DNA of 64,000 nt from CAYOSF01 sp964406605 (GTDB lineage Bacteria > Chloroflexota > Dehalococcoidia > DSTF01 > RBG-16-68-14). The translations under genes were made by a program, and so were the position numbers. Under the pieces are notes generated by a model that was given only the letters and a program-made list of their open reading frames with translations, had not been told where the DNA came from and did no database searches. The DNA lies in assembly GCA_964406605.1 (NCBI GenBank), contig CAYOSF010000007.1, forward strand, positions 62,001-126,000, written 5' to 3'. This document shows, piece by piece, positions 31,479 to 40,438 of this stretch. Positions within the stretch are counted from its first letter, which is position 1. Each line of letters opens with the position of its first letter.

Positions 31479-32477
31479 CTAGGCGACCGGCAGGTTGGGG
31501 GAAACGTCCAAGTCCCAGCCGGCCGCTCCGGCCTCGTGCCGGTAGTAGGCGCAGGCGGCGATCATCGCGCCGTTGTCGGTGCAGAGGGCGGGTGGAGGCA
31601 CGGACACGGGCACGGTCGAACGCCGGCTCAGCGCCCGGCGGAGCGGTCCGTTAGCGGCCACCCCACCCGAGAGCAGGATTCCCCGCACGCCCTCGCGGCG
31701 GGCGGCTCGGGCGGCCTTTCCGGCCAGCACGTCCACCACCGCCTCCTGGAAGGCGGCCGCGGTCTGCTCGATGGGAGGGGGAGGCCCCTTCTCACCCCGC
31801 ACCAGGTGGAGGACCGCGGTCTTCAGGCCGCTGAAGCTGAAGTCGTCGCTCTCTCCCAGCCAGGCGCGCGGCAACCGGGGCGACGCTTTGGCGACCGGTT
31901 CCGCGGCCCGTTCGATGGCCGGGCCTCCAGGGAAGCCGAGGCCGAGCAGGCGGGCCACCTTGTCGAAGGCCTCGCCGGCCGCGTCGTCGCGCGTGCGCCC
32001 GAGCCGCCTCAGCTGGCCGTGCTCCTCCATCACCACCATGTCGGTGTGGCCGCCCGAGACGATCAGGCCGAGCAAGGGGAAGGGAAGGGTCTTTCGTCCT
32101 GCCCCGCGGTCATCGATCCAGTTGGCGTACAGGTGGCCCTCGAGGTGGTTGACGGCGACCAGAGGAAGGTCGCGGGCGTAGGCGAACGCCTTGGCCGCGT
32201 TCACGCCCACCAGCAGCGCTCCTACCAGGCCTGGTCCCGCGGTGACGGCGACGGCGTCCAGATCGCGCCAACGGCAGCCCGCCTCCTGGAGCGCGGCCTG
32301 CGCCACCGGCAGTATTGCTTCGAGGTGCTGCCGCGAGGCGACCTCCGGAACCACGCCGCCGTAGCGACCGTGAAGGGCGGCTTGTGATGCGACCACGCTG
32401 GACCGAAGATGCCGCCCGTCCTCGACGACGGCGACCGCAGTCTCGTCGCAGGAGGTCTCGATCCCCAGGATCCTCAT
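31479..32477 (-). CDS. tsaD: tRNA N6-adenosine threonylcarbamoyltransferase TsaD
   Basis: This 332-aa protein transfers the threonylcarbamoyl group to A37 of ANN-decoding tRNAs. Family signatures are MRILGIETSCDETAVAVVEDG, VPEVASRQHLEAI (HxxxH-type metal site with NHLEGHLYANW), AGPGLVGALLVGV, LIVSGGHTD and ILLSGGVAANGPLRRAL. Length matches the family. Its ATG overlaps the stop of the preceding PP2C/propeller gene (ATGA), so it is translationally coupled to a gene with no known link to tRNA modification. Other t6A genes (tsaB, tsaC, tsaE) are not in the window. Confidence 0.96.
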   Translation of the reverse strand: MRILGIETSCDETAVAVVEDGRHLRSSVVASQAALHGRYGGVVPEVASRQHLEAILPVAQAALQEAGCRWRDLDAVAVTAGPGLVGALLVGVNAAKAFAYARDLPLVAVNHLEGHLYANWIDDRGAGRKTLPFPLLGLIVSGGHTDMVVMEEHGQLRRLGRTRDDAAGEAFDKVARLLGLGFPGGPAIERAAEPVAKASPRLPRAWLGESDDFSFSGLKTAVLHLVRGEKGPPPPIEQTAAAFQEAVVDVLAGKAARAARREGVRGILLSGGVAANGPLRRALSRRSTVPVSVPPPALCTDNGAMIAACAYYRHEAGAAGWDLDVSPNLPVA

Positions 32478-34495
32478 GGGGCGGCGGGCATTTGCGTCCG
32501 GTAGAGGGCTCCGCCCTCAAGCACGTAGAGGAGGCCGCCCGTCTCATCCACGGCGATGGCCCGCAGGTCCGTGAAGGTAGGGCTCTTAAGCTGCTGGAGG
32601 AAGGTGCCGTCCGAGGAGAAGACCACGATGCGGTCCTCTGTGCTCTGGTGATCGACGACCAACAGCAGGCCGGCGTCCGGCAGCGGCACGAGTGAGGTCG
32701 GCGAGGCCAGGGGCCGGTCGATGCCCGCCTGGGTGAACGGCTGCTGCACTCTGTCACGGAAACGGCGGATGCTGTCGTTTCCGACGATCAGGTAGAGCGC
32801 GTCGCCGACCGCCAACTCCACCGCCTCGTCGAGATCGAAGGAGGCCAGGAGAGGTTCTCGTTCACTGTCGAAGCCGGATTCGCTGGGGGCGTAGCGCCAC
32901 ACCTGGTCGCCGGCCCGGTCGAGCACGTAGAGGTCGCCGTTCTCGTGCGCGATACCGTCCGCCGAACCCCAGGCGTCGGCGTCTCGGACGGTCAACAACC
33001 GGCCGGGCTCGGGCGGCCTGACGGCGATGAGGCGGCGGGCGTCGTCCAGAATGAGGAGGGCGTTCAAGCTTTGCGCCCAGGCTATGTGCTGGGGCTGGCC
33101 GGCGATCTCCGTCCCCACCAGGTCGCCTTCCTGGAAGAGGACGAACGGGTCCGGGTTCGGCACAAGGAGGGAAACAGCGATGACCCTTGCCTGCTCCCGG
33201 TCGAGGAAGTAGGCGCCGCCGCCCCCCACCGCCAGGTCTTTGGCGGAAACGGCGCCGGGGAGACGTTCGCTGACGTCGACGACCAGTTCGAGCTCGGGCA
33301 ACTCCACGACCGCGTCCAGCTTGGCCAGGGCCGCGTCTACCTCCGCCTGAAGATCCACCACCTCCTGTTCTCCCGGTCGGAGTTCGTTCGCGTCCACCAG
33401 CGCGTCGCTGGCCGCCCGCAGCGCTTCTCTCTGAGCGGTCGGATCCGCCGTGGTCGAGGCGGTTGCAAGGTAGCCGCGGGCTGCCTTCACGGCGTCCGAG
33501 TACTGCTGGTCTCTGTTCTCCTGGAGGGCCGAGGGGATGACGCACCAGGCGATCAGGCCAATGACAGCCAGCACCAGGACCGCCAGGATCGCGAGCGCCG
33601 GCACCCTTGGGATCGCGGACCGCACCCCGGTGGTGCGCAGATAGCGAACCTCCGCCTCCGTTCCCTTGAGACGCACCTTGGGCTGAGAAAGGCCCGGCGG
33701 CGGTTCCGTGGCGGCGGTCTCCTCGCCGGTCGCCGGCGCCTCCAGGGCTTCCTCTGCCGGTCCAGGCTCCGGCTCAAGTGGAGGAGGCTGCTCAGCCGTC
33801 TTCTGCTGCTCGCGGGGCGCCGCCGCCGTACTCGCAGTCTCCGGCTCGACGACGCAGGCGAGCAACACGAGCGAGAACTCCTGCTGGCCGCGAGCCAGAC
33901 GGAAGAGCTCCACGAGGGCGTCGTCTCCACCCCGGAGTAGGATCGAGCGCAGCGTCTCCTCGCCCAGCAACTCGTCGATGCTCGGCGACGCGATGAGCAG
34001 CAGGTCTCCCGGGGATAGCTGGTAGCGGCTGAAGGCGGGCTCGATCGTTGCTGATTGGCCCAGCGCTTCGGCGGCACCATTCTCAGGTGCGATGCGGGAG
34101 AATCGTCCGTCGCCTACGTGATAGGCGACGGAGGGACCGACCTGGGCCAGGTACGCCGTTCGCTCCTGAACCGCCAGGCAGCTCACGCCGGCCTCCACCC
34201 GGTGCTCGCGCAGAGTGCGGGCGTTCCAATCGAGAAGCTGCTGGTGAGCGGCCTGGAGGGCCCGCAGCACAGCTCCGGTCATGGAGAGGGTGTCCTGCCG
34301 GTACAAGCGGCCGATCGCGTCCACCAACTGCCCGCAGTACTCTCTGCCACCGGGAGACGCGGGTTCGACCAGGACGTACAGCTCGTCCTCTTCCTCGTCA
34401 AGTCGCTGGCGCGGGAATGAGCGAAGGAGCGGGCTCTCCTCCTGTGGCTGCCCTCCCACCATGGCAAATCGGCCGACCCAGATCCTAACGGGCAT
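32474..34495 (-). CDS. Membrane protein: degenerate PP2C-like domain, TM helix and external NHL-type propeller
   Basis: The N-terminal ~220 residues resemble a PP2C phosphatase (YLAQVGPSVAYHVGDGRFSRI, YQLSPGDLLLIASPSIDELL), but the metal-binding D-G-x-G-G and S-D-G-L motifs read EPASPGG and SPSIDEL. It is therefore probably inactive or a pseudophosphatase. A Pro/Glu/Ala linker (about 220-285) leads to a TM helix (ALAILAVLVLAVIGLIAW), then a coiled stretch and an external beta-propeller (repeats such as ENGDLYVLDRAGDQVWRY and DETGGLLYVLEGGALY). ATG 34495 has AAGGA upstream; GTG 34510 is an alternative. It is co-transcribed with tsaD. A sensing or scaffold role is possible but inferred. Confidence 0.75.
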   Translation of the reverse strand: MPVRIWVGRFAMVGGQPQEESPLLRSFPRQRLDEEEDELYVLVEPASPGGREYCGQLVDAIGRLYRQDTLSMTGAVLRALQAAHQQLLDWNARTLREHRVEAGVSCLAVQERTAYLAQVGPSVAYHVGDGRFSRIAPENGAAEALGQSATIEPAFSRYQLSPGDLLLIASPSIDELLGEETLRSILLRGGDDALVELFRLARGQQEFSLVLLACVVEPETASTAAAPREQQKTAEQPPPLEPEPGPAEEALEAPATGEETAATEPPPGLSQPKVRLKGTEAEVRYLRTTGVRSAIPRVPALAILAVLVLAVIGLIAWCVIPSALQENRDQQYSDAVKAARGYLATASTTADPTAQREALRAASDALVDANELRPGEQEVVDLQAEVDAALAKLDAVVELPELELVVDVSERLPGAVSAKDLAVGGGGAYFLDREQARVIAVSLLVPNPDPFVLFQEGDLVGTEIAGQPQHIAWAQSLNALLILDDARRLIAVRPPEPGRLLTVRDADAWGSADGIAHENGDLYVLDRAGDQVWRYAPSESGFDSEREPLLASFDLDEAVELAVGDALYLIVGNDSIRRFRDRVQQPFTQAGIDRPLASPTSLVPLPDAGLLLVVDHQSTEDRIVVFSSDGTFLQQLKSPTFTDLRAIAVDETGGLLYVLEGGALYRTQMPAAP

Positions 34496-34678
34496 CCTTG
34501 GGTCCTTCACGTCCTGATCTTCGAGCGGGCTGGTCCGAACCCAGGCAGAGGCAGCCGGCCGCCCCCCGGTGGCATCCGTACCGGCACCTCCCTACGAGAG
34601 TGCCTAAGGAGTATCCGCAGGCCATTCCGTAGCCTCCAGCCGTGAGAAAGCGTCTCCGGTTCATGCCGGGTCGACCAT

Positions 34679-34684
34679 ATTATA
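34679..34684 (-). promoter_or_regulatory. -10 box for the PP2C/propeller-tsaD operon
   Basis: On the minus strand it reads TATAAT, about 184 nt upstream of the start. The -35 is weak. The 311-bp region 34496-34806 otherwise holds only the divergent promoter of the aldolase/phosphatase gene. Confidence 0.4.
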
Positions 34685-34720
34685 CTTGAGTGGCCGCCTT
34701 GTCTTGAAGGATAGCCCGCC

Positions 34721-34750
34721 TTGACACCTCAGAGCGGTCGTTGGTACGAT
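34721..34750 (+). promoter_or_regulatory. Promoter of the fructose-bisphosphate aldolase/phosphatase gene
   Basis: TTGACA (34721-34726), an 18-nt spacer and TACGAT (34745-34750) lie 56 nt upstream of the ATG. Confidence 0.6.
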
Positions 34751-34806
34751 TGCTCGCGTTCCACAAACCGGTTCTGAACGCGGAGCGCTACCGCAGGGAG
34801 GTAAGC

Positions 34807-35901
34807 ATGCTGACTGTCTCCGTCATCAAAGCCGACGTAGGGGGCTACGTGGGCCACTCCTCCATGCATCCCAGGCTGTTGACGGCTGCAGAGGAGATGC
34901 TCGACCAAGCCAAGCAGGGGGGTACCCTGCTGGACTTTCACGTGGCGCACTGTGGGGACGACTTGTTCCTGGTGATGACGCATGAGCGCGGAGAACTGAA
35001 CGAGGAGGTGCACCGGCTGGCTTGGGACACGTTCCTGGCCGCGACAGAGGTTGCCAAGGAGCTGAAGCTGTACGGTGCGGGCCAGGACCTGCTGTCCGAT
35101 GCCTTCTCCGGCAACATCCGCGGCATGGGTCCGGGCTCGGCCGAGATGGAGATCGAGGAGCGCGCGTCGGAACCGATCATCGTGTTCATGGGGGACAAGA
35201 CGTCGGCCGGCGCCTTCAACCTTCCTCTCTACAAGATGTTCGCCGATCCTTTCAACACCGCCGGGCTGGTCATCGGCGAGTCGATGCACCAGGGGTTCAC
35301 CTTCGTCGTGCACGATGTGATGGAGCACCAGCAGATCAGTCTCAGCTGCCCGGAGGATACCTACGATCTGCTGGTCTTTCTGGGTTCGCCCGGCCGCTAC
35401 GCTGTGAAAGCGGTGTACACGCGCAACGGTGGCGAGATAGCCGCCGTCTCAAGCACCGACAAGCTGGCGCTGATCGCCGGTCGGTACGTGGGCAAGGACG
35501 ACCCGACGTGCGTCGTAAGGACCCAGGGTGTCTTCCCGGCGGTAGGCGAAGTGCTGGAGCCGTTCGCCTTCCCGGCCATGGTGGAGGGCTGGATGCGCGG
35601 CTCGCACCAGGGGCCGTGGATGCCCTGCAGCGTGAAGGACGCCAACCCATCGCGTTTTGACGGCCCCCCTCGCGTCTCCGCCATCGGGTTCCAGGTGGCG
35701 AACGGCACGCTGCACGGCCCGCGCGACATGTTCGACGACCCGGGCTTCGACGAGGCGCGGCACCAAGCCAACCTTATCGCCGACTACATGCGCCGCCATG
35801 GGCCCTTTGAGCCGCACCGGCTGCCCCTGGAGGAGATGGAGTACACAACGATGCCTGCGGTGGCGGAGAAGCTCGAAGGGCGCTGGGAGCGGTTGGAATA
35901 G
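34807..35901 (+). CDS. fbp: Fructose-1,6-bisphosphate aldolase/phosphatase (archaeal type, class V FBPase)
   Basis: This 364-aa bifunctional gluconeogenic enzyme condenses triose phosphates and dephosphorylates the product to fructose 6-phosphate. The family signatures are all present: TVSVIKADVGGYVGHSSMHP, HCGDDLFLVMTH (metal site), FMGDKTSAGAFNLPLYKMFADPFNTAGLVI, the Schiff-base Lys region GRYAVKAVY and ANGTLHGPRDMFDDPGFDEAR. Such enzymes occur in archaea and deep-branching or thermophilic bacteria including Chloroflexota, and their presence favours unidirectional gluconeogenesis. ATG 34807 was chosen because of GGAGGT upstream and because the conserved N-terminus begins there; the frame from 34741 runs over the promoter. 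Confidence 0.95.
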   Translation: MLTVSVIKADVGGYVGHSSMHPRLLTAAEEMLDQAKQGGTLLDFHVAHCGDDLFLVMTHERGELNEEVHRLAWDTFLAATEVAKELKLYGAGQDLLSDAFSGNIRGMGPGSAEMEIEERASEPIIVFMGDKTSAGAFNLPLYKMFADPFNTAGLVIGESMHQGFTFVVHDVMEHQQISLSCPEDTYDLLVFLGSPGRYAVKAVYTRNGGEIAAVSSTDKLALIAGRYVGKDDPTCVVRTQGVFPAVGEVLEPFAFPAMVEGWMRGSHQGPWMPCSVKDANPSRFDGPPRVSAIGFQVANGTLHGPRDMFDDPGFDEARHQANLIADYMRRHGPFEPHRLPLEEMEYTTMPAVAEKLEGRWERLE

Positions 35902-36237
35902 CGGGCGCGTTCAAGGAAATGCGAAGGGCGGCCGCGACTCCAGTCATCTGGACGTCAGAAGCCGCTCGAGCGGTGGCGGACGCGGTGGCGCGCCCTCGTT
36001 GTTGGTGGCGTGCCGGGCCCGCCGGTCCTGGCGAAACGGTGGAGTATAGTCCGCAGTCTGCCGGCGCCTGCTGGCTGTTCTCACGTTGGCGGGCCCTAGG
36101 GCCGTAAGTACGCGACGGGTAGTACAAATGGCCCTAGCGCGTACGGGGATACTTGTGTCACTATACGCGGTGGATCACATTCTTGGATTTGAGTCACGAT
36201 ACGACAGTGCACTGCATCTCAAGAAAGGAGCATGAAC
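35902..36237. other. Intergenic region upstream of citrate synthase with repeats
   Basis: No gene is supported in these 336 bp. The second half is less GC-rich and contains a palindrome GGCCCTAGGGCC (36092-36103), a repeated GGCCCTAG (36130-36137) and 15-nt direct repeats (36153-36167, 36189-36203). It probably serves as the control region of citrate synthase. Confidence 0.5.
36153..36203. promoter_or_regulatory. Direct repeats upstream of citrate synthase
   Basis: TTGTGTCACTATACG (36153-36167) and TTGAGTCACGATACG (36189-36203) are identical at 13 of 15 positions and lie 36 bp apart. They end 34 nt before the start codon and are candidate regulator-binding sites or overlapping promoter elements. 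Confidence 0.45.
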
Positions 36238-37524
36238 ATGCCTGAGGACTCACTGAGCGTGACTGACAACCGGACAGGAAGCAGTTTCGAGATACCGATC
36301 GAGAACGGTACGGTCCGCGCCATGGACTTCAGACAGATGAAGACGGACGAGGAAGACTTCGGTCTCATGGTGTACGACCCAGCCTTCACGAATACGGCCT
36401 CCACCAAGAGCACGATCACCTACATCGACGGCGACAAGGGCATTCTCAAGTACCGCGGCTACCCGATTGAGCAGGTGGCGCCGAGCAGCACTTATCTGGA
36501 GACGGCCTACCTGACCATCTACGGGGAGCTGCCCACCCGCTCCCAGCTTGACGAGTGGGAGCGCGACATCACCTACCATACCTTCATCCACGAGAACATC
36601 AGGAAGCTGATAGAGGCGTTCAACTACGACGCGCATCCCATGGGGATATTTGTCAGCGCCGTGGCTGCCCTCTCCACCTACTACCCGGACGCAAAGGACA
36701 TCTTCAACGATGAACAGCGGGCTCTGGACATCAGGCGGCTCGTCGCCAAAGTTGCGACGATCGCGGCGGCCGCCTATCGCCACAGCCGCGGCCTGCCGTT
36801 CGTCTACCCGGACAACGACCTCAGCTTCCCCGGCAACTTCCTGAGCATGCTCTACAAGATGTCGGAGCCGAAGTACGAGGTCAATCCGGTGTTGGAGCGG
36901 GCGCTGGACGTCCTCTTCATCCTCCACGCCGACCACGAGCAGAACTGCAGCACCAGCACCATGCGCTCCATCGGCAGCTCGCAGCCGGACCCGTACGTGG
37001 CGCTCGCCGGCGCTGCCGCCGCTCTCTACGGCCCGCTCCACGGCGGCGCCAACGAGGCGGTGCTGCGCATGCTGCGCGAGATCGGCACGGTCGACAATAT
37101 CCCCGACTTCATCGAGCGGGTGAAGGGCGGCGAGGGTCGCCTGATGGGCTTCGGCCACCGGGTCTACAAGAACTACGACCCCAGGGCTTCCATCATCAAG
37201 GAGACGGCCGACAAGGTCTTCGAGGTCACCGGCCGCAACCCGGCGCTGGACATCGCGCTGGAGTTGGAGAAGATCGCGCTGGAGGACGAGTACTTCGTCA
37301 AGAGGAGGCTCTACCCCAACGTCGACTTCTACTCAGGCATCATCTACCAGTCAATGGGCTTCCCGGTGGAGATGTACCCGGTGCTCTTCGCCATCGCGCG
37401 TACGTCGGGCTGGCTCGCCCAGTGGCAGGAACTGCTGGGCGACTCGGAGCAGAAGATCGCCCGACCGCGCCAGGTCTTCCTGGGCCACGACACGAGGGAC
37501 TACGTCCCCATGGAGAAGAGGTAG
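36238..37524 (+). CDS. gltA: Citrate synthase
   Basis: This 428-aa enzyme condenses acetyl-CoA and oxaloacetate in the TCA cycle. Catalytic residues are visible: His in GPLHGGANEAVL, His in MGFGHRVYKNYDPR and Asp in PNVDFYSGIIYQ, with the Arg of the citrate site in the same segments. The N-terminal KSTITYIDGDKGILKYRGYPIEQ and length indicate a type II-like large bacterial enzyme. ATG 36238 is preferred to ATG 36232 because AAAGGAG then has a 7-nt spacing rather than 1. A control region with repeats precedes it and a large hairpin follows. Confidence 0.95.
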   Translation: MPEDSLSVTDNRTGSSFEIPIENGTVRAMDFRQMKTDEEDFGLMVYDPAFTNTASTKSTITYIDGDKGILKYRGYPIEQVAPSSTYLETAYLTIYGELPTRSQLDEWERDITYHTFIHENIRKLIEAFNYDAHPMGIFVSAVAALSTYYPDAKDIFNDEQRALDIRRLVAKVATIAAAAYRHSRGLPFVYPDNDLSFPGNFLSMLYKMSEPKYEVNPVLERALDVLFILHADHEQNCSTSTMRSIGSSQPDPYVALAGAAAALYGPLHGGANEAVLRMLREIGTVDNIPDFIERVKGGEGRLMGFGHRVYKNYDPRASIIKETADKVFEVTGRNPALDIALELEKIALEDEYFVKRRLYPNVDFYSGIIYQSMGFPVEMYPVLFAIARTSGWLAQWQELLGDSEQKIARPRQVFLGHDTRDYVPMEKR

Positions 37525-37563
37525 CAGCAGCGGCAGCGTAACTTAAGCTCGCCGTAGAGCTTC

Positions 37564-37609
37564 CAGGGAGGCGCGCTGGTGTCCCTAATGGGCGTCAGGC
37601 GCCTCCCTG
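37564..37609 (+). terminator. Large hairpin downstream of citrate synthase
   Basis: CAGGGAGGCGC (37564-37574) pairs with GCGCCTCCCTG (37599-37609), an 11-bp perfect stem enclosing 24 nt that can form an inner CCC/GGG stem. There is no T-tract, so termination is plausible but not certain. It could instead be a leader structure for the next gene. Confidence 0.45.
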
Positions 37610-37685
37610 ATGTCGTGGCGGGTGTCGGCGCCGAACATTTCGGTACTGTTTCTGGCGTACGGATCGTTCTCGGAGGAGAACCGGA

Positions 37686-38510
37686 GTGCTGGACGCGGCC
37701 GTTCGGGAGCTGAACCAGACAATCGTCGACCACGACGGCACGAACGCCGCGAACGGCGCGTTCGTGCGGCGGGTGGATGACCTGATCAGCGTCTTCTACG
37801 ACGACATCGGTGAGATCTCTGCCGTCTCTACCCAGACACTCTTCAAGCTGTTCGTCATCAAGGTGCTCTACGTGGAGCGGTGCAGCACCGACGCCGGCGT
37901 CATCGAGTATCTCGCACGGCTGCTGGAGCGGTACTTGGACGCCCGCGAGCTCTTTCCTGCCGCCGGCCAGGGGCGGTTCAGCGTCTACTACCTCTCCGAT
38001 CTCCTGCGGGAAACCGAGCGGCCCGGACACGTTCAGAACCTGTTCGAGGCGTACCGCCGGTGTGGCGACAACTCGCTCTTCGTCACCGGCGTGTTTCCCA
38101 AGGCGCTGCGGCGTCCTCGCCGCGGGCGATCCCGCGCGCACATCGCTCTTGTCGACCGCAGCTACTACGTCGCTACGGGCAAGCGCTTCGACCGCCTGGC
38201 CGCCCGGCATGAGTTGGCCGAGTCAATCCAGCAGCGGGAGTTGCCTGAGGAGCTTTCCGAGTACTTTGAGGTGTACAGGGTGGCGCTGAACGAGATGAGC
38301 GAGCGCTACATCATGGGCTTCGACCTGCACCTCATCGCCGACAAGATGCTCGACAGCTTTAATCAGTATCGCCGAACGGGGGAAGACCGCTTTCTCCAGA
38401 ATGCTCGCCGCTACGCCGCCATCCTCAGGGTGGACGCGGAGGCGTTTCCCAGTCTGCTGAAGCGCGGGCGGCCACGCGGCCGGCTGCTGCGGCCGCAGCC
38501 CGCGTACTGA
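37686..38510 (+). CDS. Conserved hypothetical protein, helical, 274 aa
   Basis: This soluble, predominantly helical protein has no recognised motif. Features include a long helical core (LFKLFVIKVLYVERCSTDAG, YLARLLERYLDARELFP), an FSVYYLSDLLRETER segment, a basic Arg-rich patch (KALRRPRRGRSRAH) and a C-terminal RGRPRGRLLRP tail. The GTG start has GGAGGA 8 nt upstream. It stands alone between citrate synthase and groEL. The basic patches would be compatible with nucleic-acid or membrane-surface contact, but that is speculation. Confidence 0.7.
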   Translation: MLDAAVRELNQTIVDHDGTNAANGAFVRRVDDLISVFYDDIGEISAVSTQTLFKLFVIKVLYVERCSTDAGVIEYLARLLERYLDARELFPAAGQGRFSVYYLSDLLRETERPGHVQNLFEAYRRCGDNSLFVTGVFPKALRRPRRGRSRAHIALVDRSYYVATGKRFDRLAARHELAESIQQRELPEELSEYFEVYRVALNEMSERYIMGFDLHLIADKMLDSFNQYRRTGEDRFLQNARRYAAILRVDAEAFPSLLKRGRPRGRLLRPQPAY

Positions 38511-38604
38511 ATCCTGGAAGAGGCTGGCAAGGTCAGCGCGCGGCCGCGGGTGGTGCGCTTGTCCGGACTTGGTCCGTTCGGCCGCGTTTCTCGGGCCACT
38601 CCAC

Positions 38605-38633
38605 TTGCTTGGTGGGCCAGGTTCGGTTACAAA
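38605..38633 (+). promoter_or_regulatory. groEL promoter
   Basis: TTGCTT (38605-38610), a 17-nt spacer and TACAAA (38628-38633) are followed directly by the CIRCE operator covering the expected transcription start. Confidence 0.6.
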
Positions 38634-38637
38634 TATG

Positions 38638-38664
38638 TTAGCACTCTCGTCCTGAGAGTGCTAA
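38638..38664. promoter_or_regulatory. CIRCE operator (HrcA-binding)
   Basis: TTAGCACTC-N9-GAGTGCTAA is a perfect match to the CIRCE consensus. It sits between the -10 box and the groEL start, so groEL should be repressed by HrcA and induced by heat. Confidence 0.96.
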
Positions 38665-38691
38665 ACCCTGTCTTTCGAGAGGTGAAATGCC

Positions 38692-40320
38692 ATGGCAAAG
38701 CAATTGGTGTTTGATGAGGAAGCCCGCCGCGCCCTGACGCAAGGGATCGACGCCTTGGCCAACGCGGTCAAGATCACGCTCGGTCCCAAGGGGCGCAACG
38801 TGGTGCTGGACAAGAAGTTCGGCGCCCCAACGGTCACGAACGACGGCGTCACCATCGCCAAGGACGTCGAACTTGATCGTCCGTTCGAGAACATCGGCGC
38901 CCAGCTCGCCAAAGAGATCGCGTCCAAGACGAACGACATCGCCGGTGACGGAACGACGACCGCGACGGTGTTGGGCCAGGCCATCGTCCGCGAGGGACTG
39001 AAGAACGTGGCCGCCGGCGCCAACCCGATGGCTCTGAAGCGGGGCATAGAGAAGGCGGCCGAGGCGGTGGTCGAACAACTCCAGAAGGACGCCACCCGAG
39101 TCACCACGCGCGACCAGATGGCGCAGGTAGCGGCCATCTCGGCCGGTGATCCCGATATCGGGAACCTCATCGGTGAGGTGATGGAGAAGGTGGGCAAGGA
39201 CGGCGTGATCACGGTGGAGGAGTCGAAGGGCATCCTGACCGAGACCGAGTACGTCGAGGGGATGGCATTCGACCGCGGCTATATCAGTCCGTACTTCGTC
39301 ACCAACACAGAGAAGATGCAGGCAGAGATAGAAGACCCGTACATCCTGGTGATCGACACGAAGGTTTCCGCCGTCAATGACCTTCTGCCCGTACTGGAGC
39401 GGTTCCTCCAGGTGAGCAAGAACCTGCTGCTCATTTGCGAAGACTGCGACGGAGAGGCGCTCGCTACGCTCGCTGTCAACAAGCTGCGTGGCACGATCAA
39501 CGTGGTTGCCGTCAAGGCGCCGGGCTTCGGTGACCGGCGCAAGGACAACCTGGGCGACATTGCCGCACTCACCGGGGCGACCGTCCTGAGCGAGGAAGTG
39601 GGCCGCAAGCTGGACTCCGCGGAGGTCGCGGACATGGGGCGGGCCAGGCGGGTCGTGGTGACCAAGGAGGAGACTACCATCATCGAGGGGAAGGGGAAGA
39701 AGGCGGCGATAGACGGGCGCATCAATCAGATCAAGAACGCGCTGGAAACCACCACCTCTGACTGGGACCGGGAGAAGCTCCAAGAGCGCTTGGGCAAACT
39801 GGCGGGGAGCGTCGCCGTGATCAAGGCGGGTGCCGCCACCGAGGTCGAGCTGAAGGAGAAGAAGCACCGCATAGAGGACGCGCTCTCGGCCACCAGGGCT
39901 GCGGTCGAGGAAGGGATCGTCGCCGGGGGCGGCGTTGCCTACCTGAACACGCTCGGCACCCTCGAGAAGTTGAGCCTGGAGGCCGACGAGCAGACCGGCA
40001 GCAACATCCTGCGGCGCGCGCTCGAGGAGCCGACCCGCCGTATCGCTCAGAATGCCGGCAAGGACGGTTCCGTGATCGTCCAGAGCGTGAAGCAGCTCAA
40101 GAAGGGCGAGGGCTACGATGCCCTCCGCGATGAGTTCGGCAACATGCAGACGAAGGGCATCATCGACCCGCTGAAGGTGACCCGGGCCGCGCTGGAGAAC
40201 GCGGTCAGCATCGCCGGGCTGGTGCTCACCACCAATTGCCTGGTCACAGACCTTCCCGAGAAGGAAAAGGCACCGATGGGGATGCCACCGGGCGGGATGC
40301 CCGACATGGGCGGGTTCTAG
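38692..40320 (+). CDS. groEL: Chaperonin GroEL (Hsp60)
   Basis: This 542-aa chaperonin subunit has the ATP-binding motifs LGPKGRNVVLDKKFG, TNDGVTIAKDVEL and IAGDGTTTATVL, the apical segment SPYFVTNTEKMQAEIEDPYILV, and the C-terminal AVEEGIVAGGGVAYLNTL. It ends in the methionine/glycine-rich GMPPGGMPDMGGF tail typical of GroEL. No groES is adjacent, so this may be a separate copy or groES may lie elsewhere. GAGAGGTG precedes the ATG. A CIRCE element upstream and a terminator downstream indicate a single-gene heat-shock unit. Confidence 0.97.
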   Translation: MAKQLVFDEEARRALTQGIDALANAVKITLGPKGRNVVLDKKFGAPTVTNDGVTIAKDVELDRPFENIGAQLAKEIASKTNDIAGDGTTTATVLGQAIVREGLKNVAAGANPMALKRGIEKAAEAVVEQLQKDATRVTTRDQMAQVAAISAGDPDIGNLIGEVMEKVGKDGVITVEESKGILTETEYVEGMAFDRGYISPYFVTNTEKMQAEIEDPYILVIDTKVSAVNDLLPVLERFLQVSKNLLLICEDCDGEALATLAVNKLRGTINVVAVKAPGFGDRRKDNLGDIAALTGATVLSEEVGRKLDSAEVADMGRARRVVVTKEETTIIEGKGKKAAIDGRINQIKNALETTTSDWDREKLQERLGKLAGSVAVIKAGAATEVELKEKKHRIEDALSATRAAVEEGIVAGGGVAYLNTLGTLEKLSLEADEQTGSNILRRALEEPTRRIAQNAGKDGSVIVQSVKQLKKGEGYDALRDEFGNMQTKGIIDPLKVTRAALENAVSIAGLVLTTNCLVTDLPEKEKAPMGMPPGGMPDMGGF

Positions 40321-40346
40321 GCCCAGGTAGAAGACCACAAGATCGG

Positions 40347-40372
40347 GAGCCGGCGCCAAACGGCGCCGGCTC
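40347..40372 (+). terminator. Terminator downstream of groEL
   Basis: GAGCCGGCGCC (40347-40357) and GGCGCCGGCTC (40362-40372) form a perfect 11-bp stem with an AAAC loop, followed by TTGG. Confidence 0.75.
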
Positions 40373-40438
40373 TTGGCGTCCCCTGTTCGGCTTCGTCACG
40401 TATGGCTCAGGGTGGTATTATGTCAGGGAGTTGTGCCC

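Noticed and set aside
38638..40359. 573-aa minus-strand open frame over groEL
   Set aside because: It is a shadow of groEL and includes the CIRCE operator.
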